DNA of 64,000 nucleotides from Stenotrophomonas maltophilia (GTDB lineage Bacteria; Pseudomonadota; Gammaproteobacteria; Xanthomonadales; Xanthomonadaceae), in the NCBI RefSeq assembly GCF_002799245.1, contig NZ_NEQV01000001.1:613000-676999 (forward strand). Direction: 5' to 3'. Each line of letters begins with the position of its first letter. Within the stretch, counting starts at the first letter, position 1. The position numbers and the translations under genes are program-made. Shown here one piece after another: positions 15,115 to 22,667 of the stretch. The notes beneath the pieces are model-generated. The model was not told the DNA's origin and did not search any database. It saw only the letters and a program-made list of their open reading frames with translations.

Positions 15115-15576
15115 GTGGCCGATCAAATCCACGATGTCCCGCAAACCCTTATCAAGCTGGAACAACTGCGGATCCGCAGCGATCTGCATAGAGCCGCACG
15201 CGATGCACTGAACGAGCGCCGGAATGATCTTCGCGCCCATCGGCGGGAAATCGAAGAACAGATGCGGGTTGAAGCTGGAAGCTTCAGCGGCCCGCAACCC
15301 GCCATCGAGAGCGTTCCCATGCGTGGTTACGACGCCGGCGTCCGCCAGGGCGGAAGCAGTAGTTTTTCGAGTACCGCGAGCAAATTGACCCTCGATCAGC
15401 ACCGGGAGAGGAGGCTCGCGGTGCTGCAACGTCACTTGGCCGCGGTCGATGCCGTCGCCGTCGTCGTGGAAGCCGCACTCGCTGAAACGGAGCGGACCAG
15501 CGGCGACGTCTCGGCGTTCCGAGCCGCCGAGTCCCACCTCCAGAAAACGCTGGCCGATTGGGGCCTGAGCAGCTAA
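15115..15576 (+). CDS. Hypothetical protein
   Basis: A 153-residue protein with a GTG start behind CAGGAG. It is highly charged and helical (LIKLEQLRIRSDLHRAARDALNERRNDLRAHRREIEEQ), with coiled-coil potential at both ends and a Ser/Gly-rich middle. No catalytic motif or signal peptide is present. It is followed 13 bp later by another hypothetical gene with AGGAG, so the two form an operon. Confidence 0.6.
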   Translation: MADQIHDVPQTLIKLEQLRIRSDLHRAARDALNERRNDLRAHRREIEEQMRVEAGSFSGPQPAIESVPMRGYDAGVRQGGSSSFSSTASKLTLDQHRERRLAVLQRHLAAVDAVAVVVEAALAETERTSGDVSAFRAAESHLQKTLADWGLSS

Positions 15577-15589
15577 CCAGGAGAAGACC

Positions 15590-16048
15590 ATGATCGATGC
15601 CCCCCCCAAACTGACGCGCTTGCGCGCACAGATATCCAAGCTGGCCGAGGATATCGAGGGTATGCGCGAAGGCGTGCGGCCTGAGTCAGAGGCCCTCGCA
15701 GCCGTTGACCAGCATATCCAGAAAATGGCGGAGAGCGTGAGAATCCAGCCCTTTGCGTTCGCGCACACCTCTGGCGGCGGTGACCCCGTATCGATGTATC
15801 CGGAAGACAGCCACAGGTATGCCTGCAAGTTCTTCCCCGACGTCATCCGGGCCCGCCTCTACGATGAAGTCAAGGCGATCTATCAGAGAGGCCTGACGGT
15901 CGCCGATGACGCCGCTCGCGAAGAGATGGAAGCCCAGCTGCTGGACCTGGAGCACCAGGAAGAAGCATTCATTCGCCAGGCGGCTGCCGAGGGAAAGAGC
16001 ATCCCTCGCCGCGCGGACGCAAACCCTGTCGTGCTGCTGGCCGACTAG
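15590..16048 (+). CDS. Hypothetical protein
   Basis: A 152-residue protein. N- and C-terminal helices (LTRLRAQISKLAEDIEGMREG; AAREEMEAQLLDLEHQEEAFIRQA) flank a central region with YPEDSHRYACKFFPDVIRARLYDEV. No known family was recognised. The paired architecture with the preceding protein (helical ends, variable middle) suggests the two may have a common origin or interact. Confidence 0.6.
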   Translation: MIDAPPKLTRLRAQISKLAEDIEGMREGVRPESEALAAVDQHIQKMAESVRIQPFAFAHTSGGGDPVSMYPEDSHRYACKFFPDVIRARLYDEVKAIYQRGLTVADDAAREEMEAQLLDLEHQEEAFIRQAAAEGKSIPRRADANPVVLLAD

Positions 16049-16182
16049 CCAGAAGGGAGGGACCAGCAGGCGGTGTCCCAAACAACACCTGCAGCCCAGG
16101 CCGGCTCTTTGCGGATCCGCATACCTCGTGCCGGTGACTGGGCCCCGCTCACCACAGTCCCATCCGATAACTGGAGCCATAC
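16049..16182 (+). pseudogene. Possible C-terminal remnant of a phage gene
   Basis: A short open frame with no start codon ends in RIPRAGDWAPLTTVPSDNW just before the tail-chaperone gene. In intact siphophages this position is normally held by the tail tube gene, so it may be its degraded end. The evidence is weak: only about 25 residues and no family match. Confidence 0.2.
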
Positions 16183-16605
16183 ATGAACCAGCTTGACACC
16201 ATTTCCCCACCAAGCAGAAACCTGGAATTCCGAGGGGAACAGCTGCACGTCACGCCGTTGCGCCTGCAACAGATCGGCCCCTTCATCACGGCCATCCGCA
16301 CCCTGATCGCTCGGGTGGCGATGATGGCTGGCGCGGTTGAGGGCTCGGAGCGCGCTGCTGTCGGCGCCATCCTGCTGGACCTGCTCGAACAGGACGGGGC
16401 CGAGATCGCCGCCGCATTAGCTGTGGCCACGGGCCGCGATGCCGAATGGATCGCAGGCGCCACCCTGGACGAGATCGCCGACCTGGTGGATGCCGTGGTT
16501 GGGCTTAACCGGGATTTTTTCGCCCATCGCCTGCGGCAACTTCTGGTGCAGGCCAAGCAACAGGTGGACGCGAATACGGACTCGCCGACCTCGTCCAGTA
16601 CCTGA
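16183..16605 (+). CDS. Tail assembly chaperone (gpG-like)
   Basis: A 140-residue protein. It starts FRGEQLHVTPLRLQQIGPFITAIRTLI, a pattern typical of small tail-assembly chaperones that sit before the tape measure gene. The GGAG at 16171 gives good spacing. Residues 111-113 are encoded by the slippery run at 16515-16521; normal decoding ends at 16605 and -1 slippage gives a longer protein. In tailed phages these two products hold the tape measure protein while the tail tube is built. Confidence 0.7.
   Translation: MNQLDTISPPSRNLEFRGEQLHVTPLRLQQIGPFITAIRTLIARVAMMAGAVEGSERAAVGAILLDLLEQDGAEIAAALAVATGRDAEWIAGATLDEIADLVDAVVGLNRDFFAHRLRQLLVQAKQQVDANTDSPTSSST
16515..16521 (+). other. Programmed -1 frameshift site T TTT TTC
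   Basis: In the chaperone frame, codons GAT-TTT-TTC give the perfect X-XXY-YYZ heptamer T TTT TTC. After -1 slippage the frame stays open for 102 codons to the stop at 16829. Conserved -1 frameshifting in tail chaperone genes (gpG/gpGT of lambda and relatives) is well established, and the gene order here is the same. Confidence 0.75.
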
Positions 16606-16829
16606 TCGCTCATGGGCACTCTCGTGCTGACGTGATGACCTACACCCTGGCCCAAGTGCGGGGCTTTACGGCTGCAGCTGCTCGGGACGACCGCGATCGC
16701 ATCGCGGAGCTTGCAGTCGCCACTCGGACGGCCATGGCTGCGCCGCCGGCGGATTGGCAGCTGTACTTGGCCGCCCTGCGCGGCCAGACCCAACCATCGC
16801 CGAAATCAGGAACCTCAACCAATGGCTGA
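16521..16829 (+). CDS. gpT-like extension of the tail assembly chaperone
   Basis: This is read by -1 frameshifting from the upstream gene and gives a fusion of about 215 residues. The extension has GLADLVQYLIAHGHSRADVM and YTLAQVRGFTAAAARDDRD. There is no well-placed start codon with a ribosome-binding site (a GTG-ATG pair occurs only mid-domain at 16632-16637), which supports synthesis only as a fusion. Its stop overlaps the tape measure start by 8 bp. Confidence 0.65.
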   Translation, partial: RPSPAATSGAGQATGGREYGLADLVQYLIAHGHSRADVMTYTLAQVRGFTAAAARDDRDRIAELAVATRTAMAAPPADWQLYLAALRGQTQPSPKSGTSTNG

Positions 16830-19629
16830 ACCATCTGCAAATCTACGCGTCCGCATCAGTGCGGATCTGGCTGACATCAGGCAAGGCCTGGGTACGCTCA
16901 CCCGCCAACTACGTGAGGTGCGCAGCGAGGCAACCCGGCCGCTGCCGACCAAGAACAACATCACTGATCTGGGCATCTCGGCCGGCCAGACCGCGCAGGC
17001 GATGCGCCAGCTGCCGGCACAGTTCACCGACATATTCACCAGCCTGCAGGGCGGCATGCCCTTCTTCACGGTGCTGGTGCAGCAGGGTGGCCAGATCAAG
17101 GACAGCTTCGGTGGTGTAGAGCCGGCCTTGAAGGGTGTCTCGTCGGCGCTGCTGGGCATGGTCAACCCGTACACCGTTGCGGCAGCAGCCGTGGGGTTGG
17201 TGGTGGTCGCCTGGTACGACGCAGAGAAGCAGGCTGAGGCCTATACCAGGGCGCTCGTGCTGTCGCGCAATGAGGCAGCCGCGACAACCTTGACACTGGT
17301 CTCGATGGCTCAGAAGACCAGCGACGCGCTGCAGGTTTCCATAGGCGCAGGCGCGGAAGCAGCGCAAGCGGTCGGTGCGAACGGCAAGATCGCGGCGCAA
17401 AACCTGCAGGCCGTCGCCAACGCGGCCGTGGCCATGAAGGAGGTCAGCGGGCAGGCGATGGAAGACACCATCTCCCTCTACGCGAAGTTGGCGGAAGACC
17501 CGCTCAAGGGAGCGCAGAAGCTCAACGAGCAGGTCAACTTCATGACCGTCGCTCTGTACGAGCAGGTAAGGGCTTTGCAGGAGCAGGGGCGCAACCAGGA
17601 CGCGGTGACGGTGATTACCCGGGCGGCTTCAGACGAGACGGCGATGGCTCTGGCCAAGGTCCGTGCCAGCCAGAATCCTGTAATCCAGGGATTCAAGGAT
17701 CTTTGGAAGGAGGCTACGAAGGCCTGGTCAGCCATGCAGGCCAGCACAGGCATGGGACCGCAGGCGCTGCAAATGCAGCAGCTGGTCGCAGCCAATGCTC
17801 AGGACGTCGCAACAATGAAGCGGGGTGTTGCAGATGGGATGAGCGATGCATGGGTTTTCCAGTACACCCAGCGCATCAAAGTTCGCAGTAAGCAAATCAC
17901 CGAAATAGCCACCGACCTGATCAAGGAACGAAAGGACGCCGAGGTGAAAGCGGCGGAAGATGCAAGCCTTGACTACCTCCAACGAGCTGACGCTATCGCC
18001 GAATCACAGGCCAGCAAAGAGGAGAAGAAGAAAGCAGAGATCGCTAGGATCACCATAGAGGCAGAGAAAGTTCGCCGCCAGGCCGAGGCTGCTGGCTTGG
18101 TAGAAGAGGTGAACAAGATCGAAGAGCGGCGTGCTGCAGCCGTAGCCGCGGTCGAGAAGAAATATGCCAAGAAGCCGAAGGCCGGCGGCGGCACCGGGTC
18201 TGCAACACGCTCAGCCGGCCTGCAGGGCTACAAGGACGATCTGATCGAGGAACAGGCACAGATCACGGCTGGCACCCAGCTGCTCAGGGCTCAGTTCGCA
18301 GCACGTGAAATCACCGCTGCCGAGTACTACAGCCGCATGCGGGAGCAGGTGCAGAAGGGCACTGACGCCCAGGCGAAGTCGCTGGAGCAGCAGATCTCGT
18401 TCCTGCAGAAGCAGGCCGTGAGCGGAAAGGATGCCATCGGCGTTAATCGCCAGATCGGCGAGCTGGAAGCACGACTTGCCAAGCTACGCATCGAAGGCGC
18501 GACGGCATTGGAAATCCTCAAGAAAGAGGAAGAGGGGGTTACCAAGGCACGTGAAAATGCGGTCAAGGCCTACGCCAGCGCCCTCGAGGCCAGCAACGAC
18601 GCGCTCGCGCGACAATTGGCCACCCAGGCGCAGCGTGTGGGGATGGGCGACCGCGAGTATGAAATCCAGCAGCGGATCAATGACGCCCTGGCGGATGAGG
18701 CCGAAAAGCTCAGGGAGCTTAGCCTGCAGCGCAATGCCGACCAGATCGATCAGGTGACGTTCGATGAAGAGAAGGCGGTGCTGCATGCCAAGACGCTGGA
18801 CCGACTGCAGCTGATCAAGGACGGGTACGACGAACTGCGGCAGGCCGAGGGCGACTGGCTGTCTGGCGCGAGCGCGGCGTGGGCGAACTATCAGCAGCAG
18901 GCCAGCAACGTAGCCCAACAGATGGGTGATGTGGTTGGCACCGTCATTGGCGGCTTCGAAGACGCCTGGGTGAAGTTCACCACCACGGGGAAGCTCAGCT
19001 TCTCGGACCTGACGAAGTCGGTGCTGGCCGACCTGGCAAGGATCGCAGCGCGCCAGGCAATCATGGGCATTGTCAACGCGGTGGCCAGCGCTTGGGGGGG
19101 CGGAGGTGGCACTTACACCGGGAACGGGACCGGTTCTGGTTCGATCGGTGGGTTTGGCAACAATCTGAGCAACTTCGGCACCAGCAGCATCAATAACCAG
19201 CTGTTCCAGAACATGAAGCTGGGCGGTGGCTACTCCACCGGCGGCTACACGGGCGATGGGGGGGTGAACGAGCCGGCCGGCGTCGTGCATAAGGGCGAGG
19301 TGGTGTGGTCCCAACGGGACGTCGCGCGCGCTGGTGGCGTGGAAATTGTCGAGGCCATGCGCCGCGGCTTGACCGGCTACGCAAGTGGCGGCTCACCGGG
19401 CATCGATCCCAGTACCAGGGCGTTGGCCGCCGGGCCGGACGGTTTCAATCTAACCTTCAACTCGAAATTCGAGGTCAATAGCGAGGGCAGCAGCTCCGAC
19501 CGGGATGCCGGCGGAAACAAACCTACCGAGCAGCAGGTCCGGGACAGTTTCAATGCAATGGCCGGCGAATGGGCGGTCAAGCAGATGCGCCCCAACGGAG
19601 TGCTTTGGCTGCTGAAGAACGGCGGCTAA
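16822..19629 (+). CDS. Phage tail length tape measure protein
   Basis: A 935-residue protein. The N-terminal part (LRVRISADLADIRQGLGTLTRQLREVRSEA, then QTAQAMRQLPAQFTDIFTSLQGGMPFFTVLVQQGGQIKDSFGG) is the lambda gpH-type tape measure start. A hydrophobic stretch (VNPYTVAAAAVGLVVVAWY) and long helical coiled-coil regions (residues about 370-700) follow. The C-terminal domain (TGKLSFSDLTKSVLADLARIAARQAIMGIV, then Gly-rich, then HKGEVVWSQRDVARAGG) matches the lambda tail tape measure C terminus. The gene appears full length with no frameshift. In a virion it would set the tail length, yet no tail tube gene remains in the element. Confidence 0.9.
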   Translation: MAEPSANLRVRISADLADIRQGLGTLTRQLREVRSEATRPLPTKNNITDLGISAGQTAQAMRQLPAQFTDIFTSLQGGMPFFTVLVQQGGQIKDSFGGVEPALKGVSSALLGMVNPYTVAAAAVGLVVVAWYDAEKQAEAYTRALVLSRNEAAATTLTLVSMAQKTSDALQVSIGAGAEAAQAVGANGKIAAQNLQAVANAAVAMKEVSGQAMEDTISLYAKLAEDPLKGAQKLNEQVNFMTVALYEQVRALQEQGRNQDAVTVITRAASDETAMALAKVRASQNPVIQGFKDLWKEATKAWSAMQASTGMGPQALQMQQLVAANAQDVATMKRGVADGMSDAWVFQYTQRIKVRSKQITEIATDLIKERKDAEVKAAEDASLDYLQRADAIAESQASKEEKKKAEIARITIEAEKVRRQAEAAGLVEEVNKIEERRAAAVAAVEKKYAKKPKAGGGTGSATRSAGLQGYKDDLIEEQAQITAGTQLLRAQFAAREITAAEYYSRMREQVQKGTDAQAKSLEQQISFLQKQAVSGKDAIGVNRQIGELEARLAKLRIEGATALEILKKEEEGVTKARENAVKAYASALEASNDALARQLATQAQRVGMGDREYEIQQRINDALADEAEKLRELSLQRNADQIDQVTFDEEKAVLHAKTLDRLQLIKDGYDELRQAEGDWLSGASAAWANYQQQASNVAQQMGDVVGTVIGGFEDAWVKFTTTGKLSFSDLTKSVLADLARIAARQAIMGIVNAVASAWGGGGGTYTGNGTGSGSIGGFGNNLSNFGTSSINNQLFQNMKLGGGYSTGGYTGDGGVNEPAGVVHKGEVVWSQRDVARAGGVEIVEAMRRGLTGYASGGSPGIDPSTRALAAGPDGFNLTFNSKFEVNSEGSSSDRDAGGNKPTEQQVRDSFNAMAGEWAVKQMRPNGVLWLLKNGG

Positions 19630-19777
19630 CGCTGCTCCGTCGCTCCAGCCGGAGAGTGTCTACAACACAACGACAGTCGCTGGCCGTTTCTTGTGCCGGC
19701 AGAAGGCCACCGGTGCCGCCTGATTCCTTGGAGGAACTGCCCCCACCACGCTATGCGCCGGTAGGGGGCGGTATCTC

Positions 19778-20023
19778 CTAGAGCACGGCTTTCAGCAGCA
19801 TCTCGTCCAGCTCATCCGCTGTAAGCCTGCCCTCTTCTTCGAGCTTTTCGATCAACAGGGACAACAGCTTCGCCGTGCGGCTAGCAGTGGCGTGCGCCGC
19901 CGGCAATGATCGATCGATGGGCTTCAAGTGATCGGGCTGGGTGAGCGTGTAGTACACGCGCCTCATGGTGCCATCGGCATCATTGAAGGTCTTTTCGAGC
20001 AGCAGAGATTCCTTCGTAGACAT
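19778..20023 (-). CDS. Hypothetical protein
   Basis: An 81-residue acidic protein on the strand opposite to the tail genes, starting at MSTKESLLLEKTF. It contains TMRRVYYTLTQPDHLKPIDRSLPAAHATASRTAKLLSLLIEKLEEEGRLTADELDEMLLKAV. The C-terminal 40 residues form a predicted helical hairpin. An opposite-strand small gene after a late operon is typical of accessory (moron-like) cargo. No function can be assigned. Confidence 0.55.
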   Translation of the reverse strand: MSTKESLLLEKTFNDADGTMRRVYYTLTQPDHLKPIDRSLPAAHATASRTAKLLSLLIEKLEEEGRLTADELDEMLLKAVL

Positions 20024-20440
20024 TGCAGCAGCCCTCACCTGGATGAAGCACCGATTCTAGCCATGTAGCCAGTGAGCGAGGGTGAGGTAATCCAACGGGA
20101 TAACGGTCTCTGCGCAGTTCGTCACGCCGGCGGGAGGTGACCGGTACCGCCCCGGGAATAGCTGGCGACATCGTCAATCGGCGTAGGTCGACCGAGGATC
20201 CTTCCTGCGCCCCTGCCGATGGCAGTGCTGACTTCGAGCGGGTCGCCAGCAGATCAGGTCCAGCCTTCGCACTCTCTCCCCTGAACCCGAAAGCGCATAG
20301 CTCGACTTGTACTCGGGCCCCTGGCTCCGGATCCTTTCGGCGGAGGCCTGGTCGGCAACGGAAGAGAATCTTCCACCGCCTTTCGCAGCGCCAGGCCACA
20401 CCTCCGCGACCGCCATTTGGACCGCTCTACCGGAAGAGAA
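20024..20440. other. No gene recognised
   Basis: About 415 bp between the minus-strand small gene and the AlpA-like gene. Open frames occur on both strands but none has a ribosome-binding site, a coupled start or recognisable features. The promoters of both neighbours should lie here. Confidence 0.4.
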
Positions 20441-20797
20441 ATGACCATCGATCGTGCTACCCGCTTGCAGTTCGCCATCAGTGAAATAGTCGACATCCTC
20501 ACCGAGGACCTCACAACGCTTGCCCTGGCGGCGATCGCCAAGCAGGAGAGCGCCCAGCCCCAGCCGGCACCGGCTCAGGTGGATAGCTCACCCGATACCG
20601 GAGCACGACCGCAGCGTCTACTGCGGCGGGCAGAGGTTGAGGAACGGACAAGCCTGCGCAAGAGCACAATCTACAAGTGGATAGAGCGGGGAACGTTCTC
20701 TGCGCCGGTTCGCCTGGGTGGCATGGTGGTCGTATGGCTCGAAAGCGACATTGAGGCTTGGATAGATGTCCAGATCGCCAATCGAGATGCAACCTGA
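20441..20797 (+). CDS. AlpA-family regulator
   Basis: A 118-residue protein whose C-terminal 60 residues (LLRRAEVEERTSLRKSTIYKWIERGTFSAPVRLGGMVVVWLESDIEAWIDVQIA) match the AlpA/MerR-like phage regulator family: helix-turn-helix SLRKSTIYKWI and wing APVRLGGMVVVW, then SDIEAWI. AlpA was first described as an activator of prophage integrase/excision genes. The N-terminal 55 residues are a helical linker. The GGAAGAGAA upstream fixes the ATG at 20441. It may regulate excision from the attR side. Confidence 0.75.
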   Translation: MTIDRATRLQFAISEIVDILTEDLTTLALAAIAKQESAQPQPAPAQVDSSPDTGARPQRLLRRAEVEERTSLRKSTIYKWIERGTFSAPVRLGGMVVVWLESDIEAWIDVQIANRDAT

Positions 20798-20841
20798 GCG
20801 GGGTGCACTTACCTTGCCGCGCGTGGTGCAGCGAGGCAACG

Positions 20842-21054
20842 ATGCAGATCAACAGCCCGATCAACGTACAGATCGCCTGCGGCACACCGACGACGGGGCA
20901 GGAGCAAGCTCAGGCCTCGACCACGGCGGCGGTGCAGCAGAGCAATGCTCTGCTCGCGCAGGTGGTGGATCGGTTAGATCGTTTGGAGGCCGTCACGACG
21001 CAGGGCGTGCGGGCATCCGGCAGCAGCGCTCTGCGGGCATCGCTCAATCGGTAA
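20842..21054 (+). CDS. Small hypothetical protein
   Basis: A 70-residue Gln/Ala-rich protein (MQINSPINVQIACGTP ... VQQSNALLAQVVDRLDRLEAV), with a C-terminal helix of coiled-coil character. It starts 44 bp after the AlpA-like gene behind GAGGCAAC. No family was recognised. It is the last gene before attR. Confidence 0.45.
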   Translation: MQINSPINVQIACGTPTTGQEQAQASTTAAVQQSNALLAQVVDRLDRLEAVTTQGVRASGSSALRASLNR

Positions 21055-21081
21055 ATCACCGGGAAGTCGGCGAATTGCGGT

Positions 21082-21101
21082 TTGCAGGAGCGTTGCAGGA
21101 G
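21082..21101 (+). repeat. Direct repeats, putative integrase arm sites (right)
   Basis: TTGCAGGAG occurs at 21082-21090 and 21093-21101, with the same 11-bp periodicity and orientation as the pair at 9197-9216. It lies 48 bp inside attR. No start codon follows, so here the motif is not a ribosome-binding site, which supports an integrase-binding role. Confidence 0.55.
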
Positions 21102-21104
21102 AAC

Positions 21105-21130
21105 AAAAAACCGGCTTTCGCCGGTTTTCT
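21105..21130. terminator. Terminator between the element and tRNA-Val
   Basis: AAAACCGG and CCGGTTTT arms around a short loop, with A and T runs on both sides. It should work in both directions and ends the minus-strand tRNA-Val transcript. Confidence 0.7.
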
Positions 21131-21149
21131 TGTAACACACTGATTTTAA

Positions 21150-21197
21150 ATGGTGGGCGGTACAGGGATCGAACCTGTGACCCTTGCCGTGTGAAGG
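21150..21197. repeat. attR, 48-bp direct repeat within tRNA-Val
   Basis: Identical to 9056-9103. It reaches from one base outside the tRNA 3' end to inside the anticodon stem, so the tRNA stays intact after integration. Confidence 0.9.
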
Positions 21198-21225
21198 CAA
21201 TGCTCTACCGCTGAGCTAACCGCCC
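21151..21225 (-). tRNA. tRNA-Val(CAC)
   Basis: 75 nt including an encoded CCA. The acceptor GGGCGGT pairs with ACCGCCC. The anticodon loop TTCACAC gives anticodon CAC (valine, GTG codons), and the T-loop is TTCGATC. The gene is on the minus strand and is the integration target of the element. Confidence 0.95.
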
Positions 21226-21316
21226 GGTGTGTTGCTGAGCCGCTCATTATAGGGGCTTTTCAGAGGCCGTCAACCGTTTTTCACATTCGTGTTCACGGAT
21301 GTTTTCGGGGGCAAGC

Positions 21317-21339
21317 AGCCGAGCATGGCTCGGCTCTAC
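21317..21339. repeat. SMAG-type palindrome
   Basis: Arms AGCCGAGC / GCTCGGCT around ATG, ending in CTAC (GTAG on the other strand). This is the form of the REP-like SMAG family of S. maltophilia. Confidence 0.6.
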
Positions 21340-21360
21340 AAAGAGGCCCCGCGGCGCCCC

Positions 21361-21714
21361 TCACATCGTATGGGTCGGCTTGTCCGAGCTGGTCAGGCCG
21401 GCCAGCAGGGTCTCGATCTTGTGGCGCACGCCCTCGCCTTCGGCGCCGTCGGCCAGCTGCACGCCGATGCCGGCGGTACGGTTGCCCTGCGCGCCGGCCG
21501 GGGTCACCCAGATCACCTTGCCGGCCACTGGCAGGCGCTCGCTGGAATCGGGCAGGGTCAGCAGCAGGAACACCTCGTCACCCAGGAAGTAGCGCTTGGG
21601 CGTGGGCACGAAAATGCCGCCGTTCTTCACGAACGGCATGTACGCGCTGTACAGCGCGGCTTTGTCCTTCACGGCCAGGGACAGGATGCCCTGGCGGGCG
21701 TTGCTGGCACTCAT
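21361..21714 (-). CDS. pilZ: PilZ domain protein
   Basis: A 117-residue protein: ILSLAVKDKAALYSAYMPFVKNGGIFVPTPKRYFLGDEVFLLLTLP, the classical PilZ of type IV pilus biogenesis. The N-terminal RxxxR c-di-GMP-binding motif is missing, as in the orthologous Xanthomonas and Pseudomonas PilZ proteins, which act through protein contacts (PilB/FimX). It overlaps the holB stop by 4 bp at the end of the mltG-tmk-holB-pilZ unit, a conserved gammaproteobacterial order. Confidence 0.88.
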   Translation of the reverse strand: MSASNARQGILSLAVKDKAALYSAYMPFVKNGGIFVPTPKRYFLGDEVFLLLTLPDSSERLPVAGKVIWVTPAGAQGNRTAGIGVQLADGAEGEGVRHKIETLLAGLTSSDKPTHTM

Positions 21715-22667
21715 CGATTTCCCCTTGCGGCAGGCCGCTCGTTCACCTTGTTCCAGGCCAGCAGCAACTCGACCACCGCAAGGTCTGCACGCACCGTGGT
21801 GCGCAACAGGTCGCGGGTGCGGTTGGCAGCGTCGAACCAGGCTGCAAGCTTGTGCAATCGCTCCGGCGTGGTCAAGGCATCGGTGCTGGCCTGGGCCAGC
21901 GCCAGATCGGCAGCAAAGCGCAGGCGCAGCGCCGCGTTGTCATCGCCACACCACTTCTGCGCCAGCTCCACCGCGCCGGTCTTGCCGGCGGCCAGCTGCT
22001 CCAGCTCACGGCCCACTTCGCGGCGCAGGCTCAGGCCGTCTTCGCGCAGCCAGTTGTCGGCCTGGCCCGGATGGCCGCGCGCCGCGTCCAGCGCTTCGCG
22101 CGCCGATGCCTCGCTGTGGCCCTGCTGCTGCAGCCAGGCCAGCGCCTCGTGCTGCGGCGGCAACTTGAATTCCAGGCGCTGGCAGCGGCTGCGGATGGTC
22201 TGCGGCAGGCGCGCCGGGTCGCTGCTGATCAGCCACAGGTAGCGGCCGGGCTGCGGCTCTTCCAGGGTCTTCAGCAGCGCATTGGCGGCCGAGCGGTTGA
22301 TCGCATCGGCGGGGTCGACGATCACCACCTGGGCCACGCCGTACTGCGGGGTCAGTGCCAGCTTGTTGGTGATCTCGCGCACCTGCTCGATGACGATCTC
22401 GGTGCGCAGCTTGTCGCCGCTCTTGTTCGGAATGAAGCCGACCAGCTGCAGGTCCGGATGGGTACCGGCGGCAATAAGCTGGCGCGTGCGCGTGGCATGC
22501 GTGGCATCGCCGCGCGCCAGCACGTGGTCGGCCAAGGCCAACGCCACCTCGCGCTTGCCCAGCCCGGCCGGGCCGCAGATCAGCAGGCCATGGCCGAGCC
22601 GGTCGGCATCGAGCGCGGCGGCCGTCTGCTCGAATGCGCGCTGCTGCCACGGCGAGAACATGCTCAT
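21711..22667 (-). CDS. holB: DNA polymerase III subunit delta'
   Basis: A 318-residue clamp-loader subunit. It has RLGHGLLICGPAGLGKREVALALADHVLARG (P-loop region) and later NALLKTLEEPQPGRYLWLISSDPARLPQTIRSRCQRLEF, the conserved SRC motif region. The four-cysteine zinc module that usually lies between the P-loop helix and AAGTHPD is absent: the stretch reads GDATHATRTRQLIAAGTHPDL. The gene overlaps tmk and pilZ by 4 bp each. Confidence 0.92.
   Translation of the reverse strand: MSMFSPWQQRAFEQTAAALDADRLGHGLLICGPAGLGKREVALALADHVLARGDATHATRTRQLIAAGTHPDLQLVGFIPNKSGDKLRTEIVIEQVREITNKLALTPQYGVAQVVIVDPADAINRSAANALLKTLEEPQPGRYLWLISSDPARLPQTIRSRCQRLEFKLPPQHEALAWLQQQGHSEASAREALDAARGHPGQADNWLREDGLSLRREVGRELEQLAAGKTGAVELAQKWCGDDNAALRLRFAADLALAQASTDALTTPERLHKLAAWFDAANRTRDLLRTTVRADLAVVELLLAWNKVNERPAARGNR

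Larger units (their letters stand above)
9056..21197. mobile_element. Integrated element in tRNA-Val (defective prophage or satellite)
   Basis: The 12.1-kb element is bounded by perfect 48-bp direct repeats (9056-9103 and 21150-21197). The right copy is the 3' portion of an intact minus-strand tRNA-Val(CAC); the left copy is only the tRNA 3' fragment. Inside are a tyrosine integrase next to attL, an Arc-type repressor, an excisionase, small coupled genes, replication-like functions, an Rz1-like lipoprotein, a tail-assembly chaperone and a tape measure. No terminase, portal, capsid, tail tube, baseplate, endolysin or holin gene is present. It therefore cannot make a virion alone. It may be a shrunken siphophage-like prophage or an element that relies on a helper phage. 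Confidence 0.85.
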
